Source: Mycobacterium sp. ELW1 (lineage in GTDB: Bacteria > Actinomycetota > Actinomycetes > Mycobacteriales > Mycobacteriaceae). Taken from it: DNA of 64,000 nt. The stretch lies in NCBI RefSeq assembly GCF_008329905.1, contig NZ_CP032155.1:1302001-1366000 (forward strand), in the 5' to 3' direction. How positions within the stretch are numbered: the stretch's first letter is position 1; each line of letters opens with the position of its first letter. The translations under genes were made by a program, and so were the position numbers. Of this stretch, positions 37,667 through 47,149 are shown in pieces. The notes under the pieces are model-generated. The model had not been told where the DNA came from. It was given only the letters and a program-made list of their open reading frames with translations, and did not search any database.

Positions 37667-38479
37667 GTGACGGCGAGTAGAGCAGCTGACCGCTGGTCAC
37701 CCGGCGCTGCCGTCGGGCGAGGCCTCTCCGGGCCGATGCAGGCTGTGGGCGGACTGGCTGCGATGTCGGCCGACGCGGTGAAGTTCGCCTTGCGGCGACC
37801 GTTTCAGGGACGTGAGTTCTTCGAGCAGGCGTGGTTCATCGCCAGGGTCTCGCTGGCTCCGACGTTCTTGGTGGCAATCCCGTTCACCGTCTTGATCAGC
37901 TTCACGCTCAACATCCTGTTGCGGGAGCTTGGCGCCGCGGACCTGTCCGGCGCCGGTGCCGCGTTCGGTGCGGTGACGCAGGTCGGCCCGACCGTGACGG
38001 TGTTGATCGTCGCCGGTGCCGGCGCCACCGCCATCTGCGCTGATTTGGGCTCGCGGACGATCCGCGAAGAGATCGACGCGATGGAGGTCCTGGGCATCCA
38101 TCCGGTGCAGCGGCTGGTGACACCACGCATGTTGGCCTCCGGGTTGGTGGCACTGCTGCTGAACAGCCTGGTCTGCCTCGTCGGCATTCTCGGTGGCTAC
38201 TTCTTCTCGGTGTTCGTCCAAGACGTCAACCCCGGCGCGTTCGCGGCGGGTATCACCTTGTTGACCGGTGTCCCCGAGCTGATCATCTCGTGCATCAAGG
38301 CCACCCTGTTCGGATTGATCGCGGGCCTGGTGGCCTGCTATCGCGGGCTGACGATATCCGGGGGAGGCGCCAAGGCTGTCGGCAATGCGGTGAACGAGAC
38401 CGTGGTGTTCGCCTTCATGGCGCTGTTCGTCGTCAATGTGGTCGTAACGGCCATCGGCATCCGAATGACGGCCAAATGA
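37667..38479 (+). CDS. yrbEA: YrbE-type permease subunit A of an Mce4-like lipid importer
   Basis: About 270 residues from GTG 37667, the best-placed start after the leader. It has six or so hydrophobic segments and the MlaE/YrbE signature around TIREEIDAMEVLGIHPVQRLVTPR, the loop that contacts the MceG-type ATPase. FTLNILLRELGAADLSGAG and GNAVNETVVFAFMALFVVNVV match YrbE4A as I remember it. With YrbEB it forms the inner-membrane pore driven by an MceG ATPase encoded elsewhere. It is the first gene of an eight-gene operon. Confidence 0.93.
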   Translation: MTASRAADRWSPGAAVGRGLSGPMQAVGGLAAMSADAVKFALRRPFQGREFFEQAWFIARVSLAPTFLVAIPFTVLISFTLNILLRELGAADLSGAGAAFGAVTQVGPTVTVLIVAGAGATAICADLGSRTIREEIDAMEVLGIHPVQRLVTPRMLASGLVALLLNSLVCLVGILGGYFFSVFVQDVNPGAFAAGITLLTGVPELIISCIKATLFGLIAGLVACYRGLTISGGGAKAVGNAVNETVVFAFMALFVVNVVVTAIGIRMTAK

Positions 38480-38489
38480 CGGACGCGCC

Positions 38490-39344
38490 GTGGTCGCGAT
38501 GACCCTCAGAAGCCGCTATCCGCGCGCCAGCTCTCAGCTCGCCAAGCCGGTCGGCCTGATGAGCCGAATCGGTGACCACACCCTGTTCTACGGCAAAGCG
38601 ATTGTCGGGACACCCTTCGCGGCCACTCACTACCGGCGTGAAATCACACGGCTGATCGCCGAGATCAGCATGGGCGCCGGCACCTTGGCGATGATCGGGG
38701 GCACTGTGGTGATCGTCGGATTCCTGACGCTGGCAGCAGGGGGGACCCTAGCGGTCCAGGGATACAGTTCGCTGGGCAACATCGGCATCGAGGCGTTGAC
38801 CGGATTCTTGGCGGCGTTCATCAACGTTCGAATCTCCGCCCCGGTCGTCGCAGGCATCGGCCTCGCCGCGACATTCGGGGCCGGGGTGACCGCGCAATTG
38901 GGCGCCATGCGAATCAATGAAGAGATCGATGCGCTGGAAACCATGGCGATCCGGCCGATTTCGTACCTGGTCAGCACGCGGATAGTCGCTGGCATGATCG
39001 CGATCACGCCGCTGTACTGTATCGCCGTCATCCTGTCGTTCGTGGCCAGTCAGTTCGTTACCGTCGTACTCTTCGGGCAGTCGGCTGGACTGTACGACCA
39101 CTACTTCGACACCTTCCTCAACCCCATTGACCTATTGTGGTCGTTTCTTCAGGCCATTCTGATGGCGCTCGCCATCCTGCTCATCCACACCTACTTCGGC
39201 TACTTCGCCACCGGGGGGCCATCCGGAGTGGGCGTCGCCGTGGGCAATGCCGTGCGTACCTCTCTCGTCGTGGTCGTCTCGGTGACACTGCTTGTCTCCC
39301 TGTCCATTTACGGCGCCAATGGCAACTTCAACCTGTCGGGGTAG
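38490..39344 (+). CDS. yrbEB: YrbE-type permease subunit B of an Mce4-like lipid importer
   Basis: A 284-residue membrane protein (GTG 38490, or ATG 38499), ten bases after yrbEA. Hydrophobic helices surround the MlaE signature MRINEEIDALETMAIRPISYLVSTR. VQGYSSLGNIGIEALTGFLAAF and the C-terminal YGANGNFNLSG are near-identical to the YrbE4B pattern I recall. It pairs with YrbEA to form the permease. A gap of nine bases leads into mceA. Confidence 0.93.
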   Translation: MVAMTLRSRYPRASSQLAKPVGLMSRIGDHTLFYGKAIVGTPFAATHYRREITRLIAEISMGAGTLAMIGGTVVIVGFLTLAAGGTLAVQGYSSLGNIGIEALTGFLAAFINVRISAPVVAGIGLAATFGAGVTAQLGAMRINEEIDALETMAIRPISYLVSTRIVAGMIAITPLYCIAVILSFVASQFVTVVLFGQSAGLYDHYFDTFLNPIDLLWSFLQAILMALAILLIHTYFGYFATGGPSGVGVAVGNAVRTSLVVVVSVTLLVSLSIYGANGNFNLSG

Positions 39345-39353
39345 GGGAGCGAC

Positions 39354-40631
39354 GTGACCAATAACCTTGGCCCGGGCCCGATTCACCGCTCGGAGACGGC
39401 CAGCGCCGCCGCGCCCGTCGCCGCAGCCGCGGGGCACAGCTTCGGCTCGCGCAGCTACGCCCGCCCAGTAGCCGGATTGGTCACCGTCCTGGCCCTAGGG
39501 GTGATCGTGGTCGTTGCCGTCGGCCTGTTCAGGGGCTCGTTCGCCGAGACGGTTCCGGTGACCGTCTTGTCGCAGCGCGCCGGTTTGGTCATGAATCCCG
39601 ATGCCAAGGTCAAGATGCTCGGGGTGCAGGTGGGCAAGGTCGCCTCCATCGAGGAACGACCCGACGGCCAGGCGGCCATTCACTTGGCGATGGATCCCAC
39701 GCAGTTGCCTCTGATTCCCGCCAACGTGCTCGTCGACATCACGTCCTCAACAGTGTTCGGCGCCAAGTACATTCAACTGGTCCCTCCCCACACACCGTCG
39801 GCGCAGACCATGCAGGCCGGGCAGGTCCTCGACGCAGGGCACGTCACGGTCGAGATCAACACGGTCTTTGAGCAACTCCGGTCGGTGCTGTCCAAGATCG
39901 AGCCGGAAAAACTGAATGAGACCCTCGGCGCGATCGCGTCGGCCGTCAATGGCCGAGGTCAGCAGATCGGCCAGACACTGACTGACCTCGATTCTTTTCT
40001 TGCCAAGTTGGATCCGAGTCTGCCGAATCTGAGCCACGACATCGCCGTGATGCCGACTGTCACCGCCGCCTACGCTGATGCCGCACCCGACCTCATCAAG
40101 ACCGTCGACAACTCCACGCGGATCAGCCAAACCGTTGTCGACGAACAACAAAACCTAGACGCGCTCCTGGTCAGTGCGATCGGGCTGGCCGACATCGGCA
40201 ACGACGTGGTCGGTACCAATCGACAGTCCCTGACTGATGTGCTGCATCTTCTGGTGCCAACCACCGACCTCACGAACCAATACCACGACGGCCTGACCTG
40301 CGCGCTGGGCGGTCTGGTGGCGTTCGCGAAGAATCCGCCGCTGCCTGAACCCGGTGCCGAAGTATTGATCAGCTTCGCGCTCGGGGTCGATCGGTACCGC
40401 TACCCCGGCGATCTGCCGAAGGTCGCGGCCACCGGTGATGTGCAATGCCAGGGCCTGCCCAACGTGGCCCCCGGAGCGCGTCCACCTTTTCTGGTTACCG
40501 ACGTGGGCGCCAGTCCCTGGAAGTACGGCAACCAGGGAATCCTGCTGAATTCCGACGGTCTCAAACAACTGTTGTTCGGTCCGATCGACGGCCCGCCGCG
40601 CAACAGCGCACAGATAGGACAGCCCGGGTGA
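39354..40631 (+). CDS. mceA: Mce family protein A
   Basis: A 425-residue protein from GTG 39354. A single N-terminal transmembrane helix (about residues 41-62, AGLVTVLALGVIVVVAVGLF) is followed by the Mce/MlaD domain: VTVLSQRAGLVMNPDAKVKMLGVQVGKVASI, then SSTVFGAKYIQLVPP. A long helical region follows that builds the periplasmic tube. Mce A-F proteins are thought to form a heterohexamer that passes sterols or fatty acids to the YrbE permease; Mce4 handles cholesterol. It overlaps mceB by four bases. Confidence 0.93.
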   Translation: MTNNLGPGPIHRSETASAAAPVAAAAGHSFGSRSYARPVAGLVTVLALGVIVVVAVGLFRGSFAETVPVTVLSQRAGLVMNPDAKVKMLGVQVGKVASIEERPDGQAAIHLAMDPTQLPLIPANVLVDITSSTVFGAKYIQLVPPHTPSAQTMQAGQVLDAGHVTVEINTVFEQLRSVLSKIEPEKLNETLGAIASAVNGRGQQIGQTLTDLDSFLAKLDPSLPNLSHDIAVMPTVTAAYADAAPDLIKTVDNSTRISQTVVDEQQNLDALLVSAIGLADIGNDVVGTNRQSLTDVLHLLVPTTDLTNQYHDGLTCALGGLVAFAKNPPLPEPGAEVLISFALGVDRYRYPGDLPKVAATGDVQCQGLPNVAPGARPPFLVTDVGASPWKYGNQGILLNSDGLKQLLFGPIDGPPRNSAQIGQPG

Positions 40632-41656
40632 TACCGAGTGCACGTGCGACGTTCCTCAAGTTCGCGGTCTTCGTGGTCGTGATGGCCGTCCTGACCGCCT
40701 TCCTCTTCCTGATTTTCGGCCAATACCGCACCGGTGAAACCAACGGATACTCAGCGGTATTCGCCGACGCGTCGCGCGTGAAGGCCGGAGACTCCGTGCG
40801 GGTCGCCGGGCTGCGGGTGGGCACGGTCGACCATGTCTCGCTGCGCCCGGACAAAATGGTGGTGGTGACGTTTGACACCGACCGCAGCGTCGTCCTTACT
40901 ACCGGTACCCGAGCAGCGGTACGCTACCTCAACCTGGTCGGCGACCGTTACCTCGAACTGGAGGACGGCCCGGGCTCGATGAAGGTGCTGCCGGCAGGAT
41001 CCCAGATCCCTCCGGACCGCACCGACCCGGCGCTCGACCTCGATCTGCTGCTCGGCGGTCTGAAGCCAGTCATTCAGGGCTTGAACCCGCAAGACATCAA
41101 CGCGTTGACGACCTCGCTCATCCAGGTGTTCCAGGGCCAGGACGGCGCGCTTGCGTCTCTGCTGTCAAAGACGTCGTCATTCTCAAACGCGTTGGCGGAC
41201 AACGGTCAAGTCGTTGAACAACTTATCGACAACTTGAACACGGTGGTGGCCACGCTCGCCAAGGATGGCGACAAGTTCTCCGGGGCAATCGACGGCTTGG
41301 AGAAGCTGATCACCGGTTTATCGCAAGACCGCGACCCGATCGGTTCCGCCATCGAAGCGCTCGACAAGGGAACCGCTTCCATCACCGATCTGCTGACCCA
41401 AGCGCGTCCTCCGTTGGCCGGCACGATCGACCAGTTACATCGGCTCGCGCCGCTGCTCGATCAGGACAAGGACCGCATCGACCTGGCATTGCAGAAGGCG
41501 CCGGAGAACTACCGCAAACTTGTCCGCCTCGGTGCATACGGCAGCTGGTTCCCCTACTACCTGTGCGGAATCAGTTTTCGGGCCAGCGATTTACAAGGCA
41601 GGACAGCGGTCTTTCCTTGGGTTAAGCAAGAAGGCGGAAGGTGTAGCGAACCCTGA
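40628..41656 (+). CDS. mceB: Mce family protein B
   Basis: A 342-residue protein from GTG 40628, in a GTGA overlap with mceA. The N-terminal membrane anchor is LKFAVFVVVMAVLTAFLFLIF; the Mce domain runs through YSAVFADASRVKAGDSVRVAGLRVGTVDHVSL and AAVRYLNLVGDRYLELEDG. Helical repeats follow, ending with a cysteine-containing tail (LCGISF, GGRCSEP) typical of MceB proteins. The last base of its stop is the first base of mceC. Confidence 0.93.
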   Translation: MIPSARATFLKFAVFVVVMAVLTAFLFLIFGQYRTGETNGYSAVFADASRVKAGDSVRVAGLRVGTVDHVSLRPDKMVVVTFDTDRSVVLTTGTRAAVRYLNLVGDRYLELEDGPGSMKVLPAGSQIPPDRTDPALDLDLLLGGLKPVIQGLNPQDINALTTSLIQVFQGQDGALASLLSKTSSFSNALADNGQVVEQLIDNLNTVVATLAKDGDKFSGAIDGLEKLITGLSQDRDPIGSAIEALDKGTASITDLLTQARPPLAGTIDQLHRLAPLLDQDKDRIDLALQKAPENYRKLVRLGAYGSWFPYYLCGISFRASDLQGRTAVFPWVKQEGGRCSEP

Positions 41657-42744
41657 TGCTTAAGTACCGCGGATCCAATCTCGTTCGCACCGGATTTATC
41701 GGTGTCGTGCTGATCGTCCTCGTCATCGCGGTCGGCCTTCAGCCACAGTCCCTATGGTCGCTGGCAACGGCGGTCAGATACCAGGCGTTGTTCTCCGAAG
41801 CGGGCGGACTTACCACCGGCAATATTGTGACCGTTTCAGGGTTCAAGGTTGGCGCGGTGTCGAATGTCGCTCTGTATCACGGGGATGCCCTGGTGACCTT
41901 CACCCTCGACGGGACGGTTGTTCTGGGGTCGGACACCACTGCCCACATCCGGACCGGCACGCTGCTGGGTGAGCGGATACTGACCCTGGAGTCCGCCGGC
42001 AGCCAAGTTCTGCATCCGTCCCAGGTGATCCCAGTCGGGCGTACCTCCTCGCCCTACTCGTTGACCGAGGCGGTCAGCGACCTCACCAGCAATGCCGCCG
42101 GGACTGACACCGATTCGCTGAATCAGTCCCTGGATACGCTGTCGGCGACGATCGATCGTGTCGCACCGCAGCTGGGTCCGACTTTCGACGGCCTGACCCG
42201 GTTGTCGCGGTCGCTCAACAGTCGCAATGAGTCGTTGGGTGCGCTGCTCAAAAGTGCCAGCGATGTCACCGGGATCTTGTCGCAGCGCAGCCAACAGCTC
42301 AACACGTTGATCCTCAACGCCAACGATCTGCTCGGGGTGCTGGTCGCCCGCCGGCAGGCCGTCATCGAGCTCCTTAGCAACACGTCCGAACTGAGCCAAC
42401 AACTCTCGGGCCTCGTCCATGACAACGAAAAGGAACTGGCACCGGCGCTGGAGAAACTGAATTCGGTGACCGCAATGCTGGAGAAAGATCGTGACGACAT
42501 TGCGAAGGCGTTGCCAGGCCTGGCGAAGTTCCAGAGGACACAGGGCGAAGCTGTCGCCAATGGTCCCTTCTATCAAGCGTTCGTCCCCAACCTCTCGCCG
42601 GCGGAGTTGCTTCAGCCGTTTCTGGACTACGCGTTCGGGTTCCGGCGGGGCGTCGACGCTGGCCAACCACCGGACAACGCCGGCCCTCGCGCCGAGTTGC
42701 AGTTCCCCTACAACGGAATTCCGCAACCAGGAGATCACCCATGA
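41656..42744 (+). CDS. mceC: Mce family protein C
   Basis: A 362-residue protein. Its anchor helix is TGFIGVVLIVLVIAVGLQP; the Mce domain is YQALFSEAGGLTTGNIVTVSGFKVGAVSNVAL followed by IRTGTLLGERILTLES. The helical region (QLNTLILNANDLLGVLVARRQAVIELL and onward) ends in a proline-poor tail. It contributes one chain of the heterohexameric Mce tube. The start overlaps the mceB stop and the end overlaps mceD by four bases. Confidence 0.92.
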   Translation: MLKYRGSNLVRTGFIGVVLIVLVIAVGLQPQSLWSLATAVRYQALFSEAGGLTTGNIVTVSGFKVGAVSNVALYHGDALVTFTLDGTVVLGSDTTAHIRTGTLLGERILTLESAGSQVLHPSQVIPVGRTSSPYSLTEAVSDLTSNAAGTDTDSLNQSLDTLSATIDRVAPQLGPTFDGLTRLSRSLNSRNESLGALLKSASDVTGILSQRSQQLNTLILNANDLLGVLVARRQAVIELLSNTSELSQQLSGLVHDNEKELAPALEKLNSVTAMLEKDRDDIAKALPGLAKFQRTQGEAVANGPFYQAFVPNLSPAELLQPFLDYAFGFRRGVDAGQPPDNAGPRAELQFPYNGIPQPGDHP

Positions 42745-44186
42745 AGTCGCGTAAGCGTGGAACGGCGGCCCTGGCGGTCGTCTTGACGGTCCTTCTCTTC
42801 GCCGGCGCTGCTCTGATTGTCCGGCAAACGTTGTTGCGCCCCAGGACCATTACCGCATACTTCACGGCCGCGACCGCGATTTACCCGGGTGACGAGGTGC
42901 GGGTCGCCGGCGTGAAGGTGGGTACCATCGCCGCCATCCAGCCCGAAGGTATTCAGGCCAAGATGACGCTGGACATTGACCGTGACGTGTCGGTGCGCGC
43001 CGACGCCAAAGCTGTGATCGTCGCCCAGAACCTTGTCGCGGCACGCTATGTCCAACTCACACCGGCCTATCGGGACACCGGCCCCACGATGCCTGATAAT
43101 GCGGTGATCCCGGTCGAACGCACCGCCGTCCCGGTCGATTGGGACGAGGTCAAGGATCAGTTGATGCGGCTGGCAACGGATTTGGGACCCACGAGTGATG
43201 TGTCCAGCACATCGGTTTCCCGGTTCATTGACAGCGCCGCCGATGCGCTGGGTGGAAACGGCGAAAAGTTGCGACAGGCTCTGGTCCAACTATCAGGCGT
43301 CGGGCGGATCCTGGCCAACGGCAGCGGCAATATCGTCGACATCATCAAGAGCCTGCAGACATTCGTCACCGCCCTTCGCGACAGCAACACGCAAATTGTG
43401 CAGTTCGGTGATCGCCTCGCCACGCTCAGCAGCGTGGTGAACGACAGCAGATCCAACCTCGACGCCGCACTGAGCGATCTGTCGACAGCCGTCGGTGACG
43501 TGCAGCGATTCATTGCAGGAAGCCGCAATCAGACCGCTGAACAGATCACGCGGCTGGCCAACGTCACCCAGAACATTGTCGATCACCGGATGGACCTTGA
43601 AAACGTCCTACACGCCGCGCCGAACGCGTTCGCCAACTTCTACAACATCTACAACCCCGACACCGGCACGGCGGTCGGTCAATTCGTCTTCAACAACTTC
43701 TCCAGCCCGGGAGCATTTTTCTGCTCGGCGATCGGTGCCGTCGAGAACGCCACCGCGCCAGAAACAGCGAAGCTGTGTGCGCAGTACCTCGGTCCCGCCT
43801 TACGCTTGCTCAACTTCAATTATTTGCCGCTGCCCCTCAACCCGTACCTCATGAAGTCGGCGAGCCCCACCAACCTCGTCTACTCCGACCCGAGGCTGGT
43901 GCCCGGCGGTGCCGGACCGGCCGCTGGCGCGCCCGATCTCCCGCCCGCAGTGTCGGCCTACACGGGACTGAACCCGCCGGGGCCCGCACAGCCGCCGGCG
44001 GTGGCTCCAGGCCCATCGGCGCCGCAGCATTTGCCGGCATTTCCCTCGCCCGCGTTGTATCCCGGGGCGCCGCTGCCCGGTCCGCCGAAAACCTTGGGAG
44101 AGGTCATCCTTCCGGCCGAAGCACCGAACGCCAGCGGCCCGCAGCCCGGTGCGCCGCTGACCCCGGAAGGGACGCCGCCGTCATGA
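42741..44186 (+). CDS. mceD: Mce family protein D
   Basis: A 481-residue protein. The anchor is TAALAVVLTVLLFAGAALIV; the Mce domain ITAYFTAATAIYPGDEVRVAGVKVGTIAAI and NLVAARYVQLTPAY follow, then a long helical stretch. The C-terminal ~130 residues are Pro/Ala/Gly-rich (PPGPAQPPAVAPGPSAP and similar), a disordered tail common in MceD, which may cross the cell wall. It overlaps mceE by four bases. Confidence 0.92.
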   Translation: MKSRKRGTAALAVVLTVLLFAGAALIVRQTLLRPRTITAYFTAATAIYPGDEVRVAGVKVGTIAAIQPEGIQAKMTLDIDRDVSVRADAKAVIVAQNLVAARYVQLTPAYRDTGPTMPDNAVIPVERTAVPVDWDEVKDQLMRLATDLGPTSDVSSTSVSRFIDSAADALGGNGEKLRQALVQLSGVGRILANGSGNIVDIIKSLQTFVTALRDSNTQIVQFGDRLATLSSVVNDSRSNLDAALSDLSTAVGDVQRFIAGSRNQTAEQITRLANVTQNIVDHRMDLENVLHAAPNAFANFYNIYNPDTGTAVGQFVFNNFSSPGAFFCSAIGAVENATAPETAKLCAQYLGPALRLLNFNYLPLPLNPYLMKSASPTNLVYSDPRLVPGGAGPAAGAPDLPPAVSAYTGLNPPGPAQPPAVAPGPSAPQHLPAFPSPALYPGAPLPGPPKTLGEVILPAEAPNASGPQPGAPLTPEGTPPS

Positions 44187-45529
44187 TGGACAAACGATTG
44201 GCGCGCCGCCTGGCGGGGGTCGCGTGCACCATCGCGTTGGCAACGACGGGATGTGCTTTTCACGGCGTGAACTCATTGCCGTTGCCCGGCGCGGTCGGGC
44301 GTGGCAGTGATGCCCACACCTATCACGTCGAGATCGCCAATGTTGGCACGCTGGAATCGAATTCACCGGTCATGATCAATGATGTGGTGGTCGGCAGTGT
44401 CGGCCAGATGAAGCTGCAGGGCTGGCATGCCGATGTCGAGATCTCAGTCAAACCGGATGTGATCGTTCCCGCTAACGCGGTGGCCAGCGTCGGGCAAACC
44501 AGCCTACTGGGATCCATGCATCTGGCCCTCAACCCACCGCTCGGGCAACCGCCGACCGGGCAGCTGCAACCGGGCGCCACTATCGGACTGAATAGATCCT
44601 CGACCTACCCGTCCACCGAGCAGACGTTGGCGTCACTGGCTGCCGTCGTCAACGGCGGCGGCCTGGGTCAAATCGGCGACATCATCCACAATTTCAACGC
44701 CGCGCTATCTGGCCACGAGGACCAGATCCGTGACCTCATCACCCGACTGGACACCTTTGTCGGCATTCTGGACGCTCAGCACGACAACATCATCGCCTCC
44801 ATTCAGTCGCTCAACCGGCTCGCCACGACATTCGCCGACCAACGTGACGTCATCACCAAGGCGCTGACAAAGATACCGCTGGCGCTCGACGTTTTGAACA
44901 AGGAGCGCCCCCGCCTCACCACGGCGCTGGACAAGCTGCGCGTTTTCAGCGATACCACCCGGGGGCTGGTCAACAGTACGCAGGCCGACCTGGTGAAGAA
45001 CCTGCAAAACCTGCAGCCGACAATCAAAGCGCTCGCTGATGTCGGACCCGATCTGGATACGGCGCTTGCCCAGGCGACCGTGTACCCATATGGCCAGGAT
45101 TTCGTCGACCGGGCCGTTCGGGGGGACTACGTAAACTTCTACGCCATCCTGGATCTCACCGTTCCGCGGCTCAAACGGACATTATTCGCCGGTACCCGCT
45201 GGGGGCAAGAGGGCGCGGCATTGGTGCCGGCGCCGGGCGACCCGTGGTATCTGAACTACACCTACAACCCCCTCGCTACCGGCATCAACCCGCCGCCCGC
45301 CGATGCCGCCCCGCCCGGATCCGGGCCCGCGACAGCGGCCGAAGCCACACCGATGCCACCGGTGTCGGAGCCGTTAGTACCCGTGGCTCCACCGCCATCA
45401 ATGCCGACCACGTCGCCGCCGGGAAGCTCGCCCCTGGACGTCTTCACGGGTCAGCAGAAGCAGCCACCGCTTCCGCCAGTCGAAGGCGCCCCAACTGGGG
45501 TCGCGCCAGCTACGAACGCGGGTGGCTGA
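44183..45529 (+). CDS. mceE: Mce family lipoprotein E (LprN-like)
   Basis: A 448-residue protein from ATG 44183 (a second ATG follows at once). It has a lipoprotein signal: VACTIALATTGC, with the lipobox cysteine near residue 24. The Mce domain reads YHVEIANVGTLESNSPVMINDVVVGSVGQMKL and ASVGQTSLLGSMHLAL. The helical region and a proline-rich tail follow. MceE is the lipid-anchored member of the hexamer. A long frame upstream of 44183 overlaps mceD and is not coding. Confidence 0.92.
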   Translation: MMDKRLARRLAGVACTIALATTGCAFHGVNSLPLPGAVGRGSDAHTYHVEIANVGTLESNSPVMINDVVVGSVGQMKLQGWHADVEISVKPDVIVPANAVASVGQTSLLGSMHLALNPPLGQPPTGQLQPGATIGLNRSSTYPSTEQTLASLAAVVNGGGLGQIGDIIHNFNAALSGHEDQIRDLITRLDTFVGILDAQHDNIIASIQSLNRLATTFADQRDVITKALTKIPLALDVLNKERPRLTTALDKLRVFSDTTRGLVNSTQADLVKNLQNLQPTIKALADVGPDLDTALAQATVYPYGQDFVDRAVRGDYVNFYAILDLTVPRLKRTLFAGTRWGQEGAALVPAPGDPWYLNYTYNPLATGINPPPADAAPPGSGPATAAEATPMPPVSEPLVPVAPPPSMPTTSPPGSSPLDVFTGQQKQPPLPPVEGAPTGVAPATNAGG

Positions 45530-47121
45530 TGCTGACCCGTTTCGTCCGAATCCAGTTGGCGATCTTCACGATTGCCTCCATTGTCGGCGTGTTGGTGATG
45601 ATCTTCTCCTACCTTCAAGCGCCGACCCTGCTCGGTGTGGGCCGCATCACCGTCACGTTGGAGCTGCCTGCCGCTGGCGGCCTCTATCGCTTCAGCAACG
45701 TGACCTACCGCGGAGTGCAGGTCGGCAAGGTCACGGCGGTGAATTTGACGTCGACCGGCCCAAAGGCGACATTATCGCTCGACACTTCGCCGAACATACC
45801 GGCTGACCTGCACGCCGAGGTCCGCAGCATCTCCGCGGTCGGCGAGCAGTACGTGGACTTGCGGCCACGCTCCGACGCTGGACCCTACCTGCATGACGGC
45901 TCAGTGATCTCGGCCGCTGACACCACGATTCCGCAACCCGTCGGCCCGATGTTGGACAAGGTCAGCGCCCTGATCAACAGCATCCCGCAGGGCAAGTTAT
46001 CCGGGCTTCTCGACGAGTCGTTCAATGGTTTCCACGGCGTCGGCGACGACCTGGGCTCGTTGTTCGACTCGTCAGCCAAAGTGGTCGGAGACATCAATGG
46101 TGTCGCCGAACCCGCCCGCAGCTTGGTGGACGACGCCGCACCGCTGCTGGATTCCCAGGCCGACAGCACCGACGCCCTCAGGACCTGGGCGCACAGCCTG
46201 GCCGGCATAACATCGCAGGTGGTGACCGACGACCCGCAGGTGCGGACGCTGCTGCAGACCGGGCCCGGCGCCGCCAACGAGGTATCTCAGTTGCTCAACC
46301 AGGTAAAGCCGACGCTACCGGTATTGCTGGCGAACCTGACCACCCTCGGACAGATCGCGGTGACGTATCACCCGTCGCTGCAACAGCTATTGGTGTTGTT
46401 ACCGCCGTCAGTGGCGTCCACGCAGGCATTCGGCCTGTCCCGGAACAACCCGACGGGGTTTCCCATGGGCGACTTCGCTGTCAGTCTCGGGGATCCACCG
46501 GCGTGCACGGTCGGGTTCCTGCCACCCTCACAGTGGCGGTCTCCGGCCGACACCACCACGGTCGACACTCCTGATGGGCTGTATTGCAAACTGCCCCAAG
46601 ACTCTCCCATCGTGGTCCGCGGTGCGCGCAACTACCCCTGCATGGGACACCCCGGAAAGCGCGCACCCACCGTCGAGATCTGTGACAGCGACAAGCCGTA
46701 CGAACCGCTGGCGATGCGCCAACATGCCACCGGGCCGTATCCGCTGGATCCGAACCTGATAGCACAGGGCGTCCCACCCGATGATCGAGTCACCCTCGGC
46801 GATCACATCTTTGGTCCGATCGACGGAACGCCGATGCCGCCAGGAATGCCCCAGCCGCCGTCGGCGGCGCCTGTCGGTCCACCGCCACCGGCTGATGTGC
46901 CGTCGGCGCCGGCCGCGGCACCGCCGCCGACCGGAGCTGACGGCAGTGCGCCGGCCGTCGCGCCGAGCTCATTCGTAACCGGCTCCGAGCCATCGGTCGG
47001 CATTGCCGAGTACAACCCGCGGACCGGCATGTACGTCACACCCGAAGGGCAGGTTTATCGGCAGCCGGACCTCGTGGCAGGTGGGGCACCCAAAACATGG
47101 AAGGACTTACTGCCCAACTAG
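45529..47121 (+). CDS. mceF: Mce family protein F
   Basis: A 530-residue protein starting at ATG 45529 on the last base of mceE. The anchor is RIQLAIFTIASIVGVLVMIFSYL; the Mce domain VTLELPAAGGLYRFSNVTYRGVQVGKVTAVNL and SAVGEQYVDLRP follow. A cysteine-rich segment (PACTVGFLPPSQWRSP, YPCMGHPGKRAPTVEICDS) precedes a Pro-rich tail and a conserved C-terminal IAEYNPRTGMYVTPEGQVY. The relic at 51534 aligns with this protein. Confidence 0.92.
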   Translation: MLTRFVRIQLAIFTIASIVGVLVMIFSYLQAPTLLGVGRITVTLELPAAGGLYRFSNVTYRGVQVGKVTAVNLTSTGPKATLSLDTSPNIPADLHAEVRSISAVGEQYVDLRPRSDAGPYLHDGSVISAADTTIPQPVGPMLDKVSALINSIPQGKLSGLLDESFNGFHGVGDDLGSLFDSSAKVVGDINGVAEPARSLVDDAAPLLDSQADSTDALRTWAHSLAGITSQVVTDDPQVRTLLQTGPGAANEVSQLLNQVKPTLPVLLANLTTLGQIAVTYHPSLQQLLVLLPPSVASTQAFGLSRNNPTGFPMGDFAVSLGDPPACTVGFLPPSQWRSPADTTTVDTPDGLYCKLPQDSPIVVRGARNYPCMGHPGKRAPTVEICDSDKPYEPLAMRQHATGPYPLDPNLIAQGVPPDDRVTLGDHIFGPIDGTPMPPGMPQPPSAAPVGPPPPADVPSAPAAAPPPTGADGSAPAVAPSSFVTGSEPSVGIAEYNPRTGMYVTPEGQVYRQPDLVAGGAPKTWKDLLPN

Positions 47122-47149
47122 ATTCGACCTATGTGTGGAGGATGAAGTG

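Noticed and set aside
37297..37680. Possible 127-residue gene before yrbEA
   Set aside because: No motif, no ribosome-binding site, and it runs into yrbEA in another frame; treated as leader and promoter DNA.
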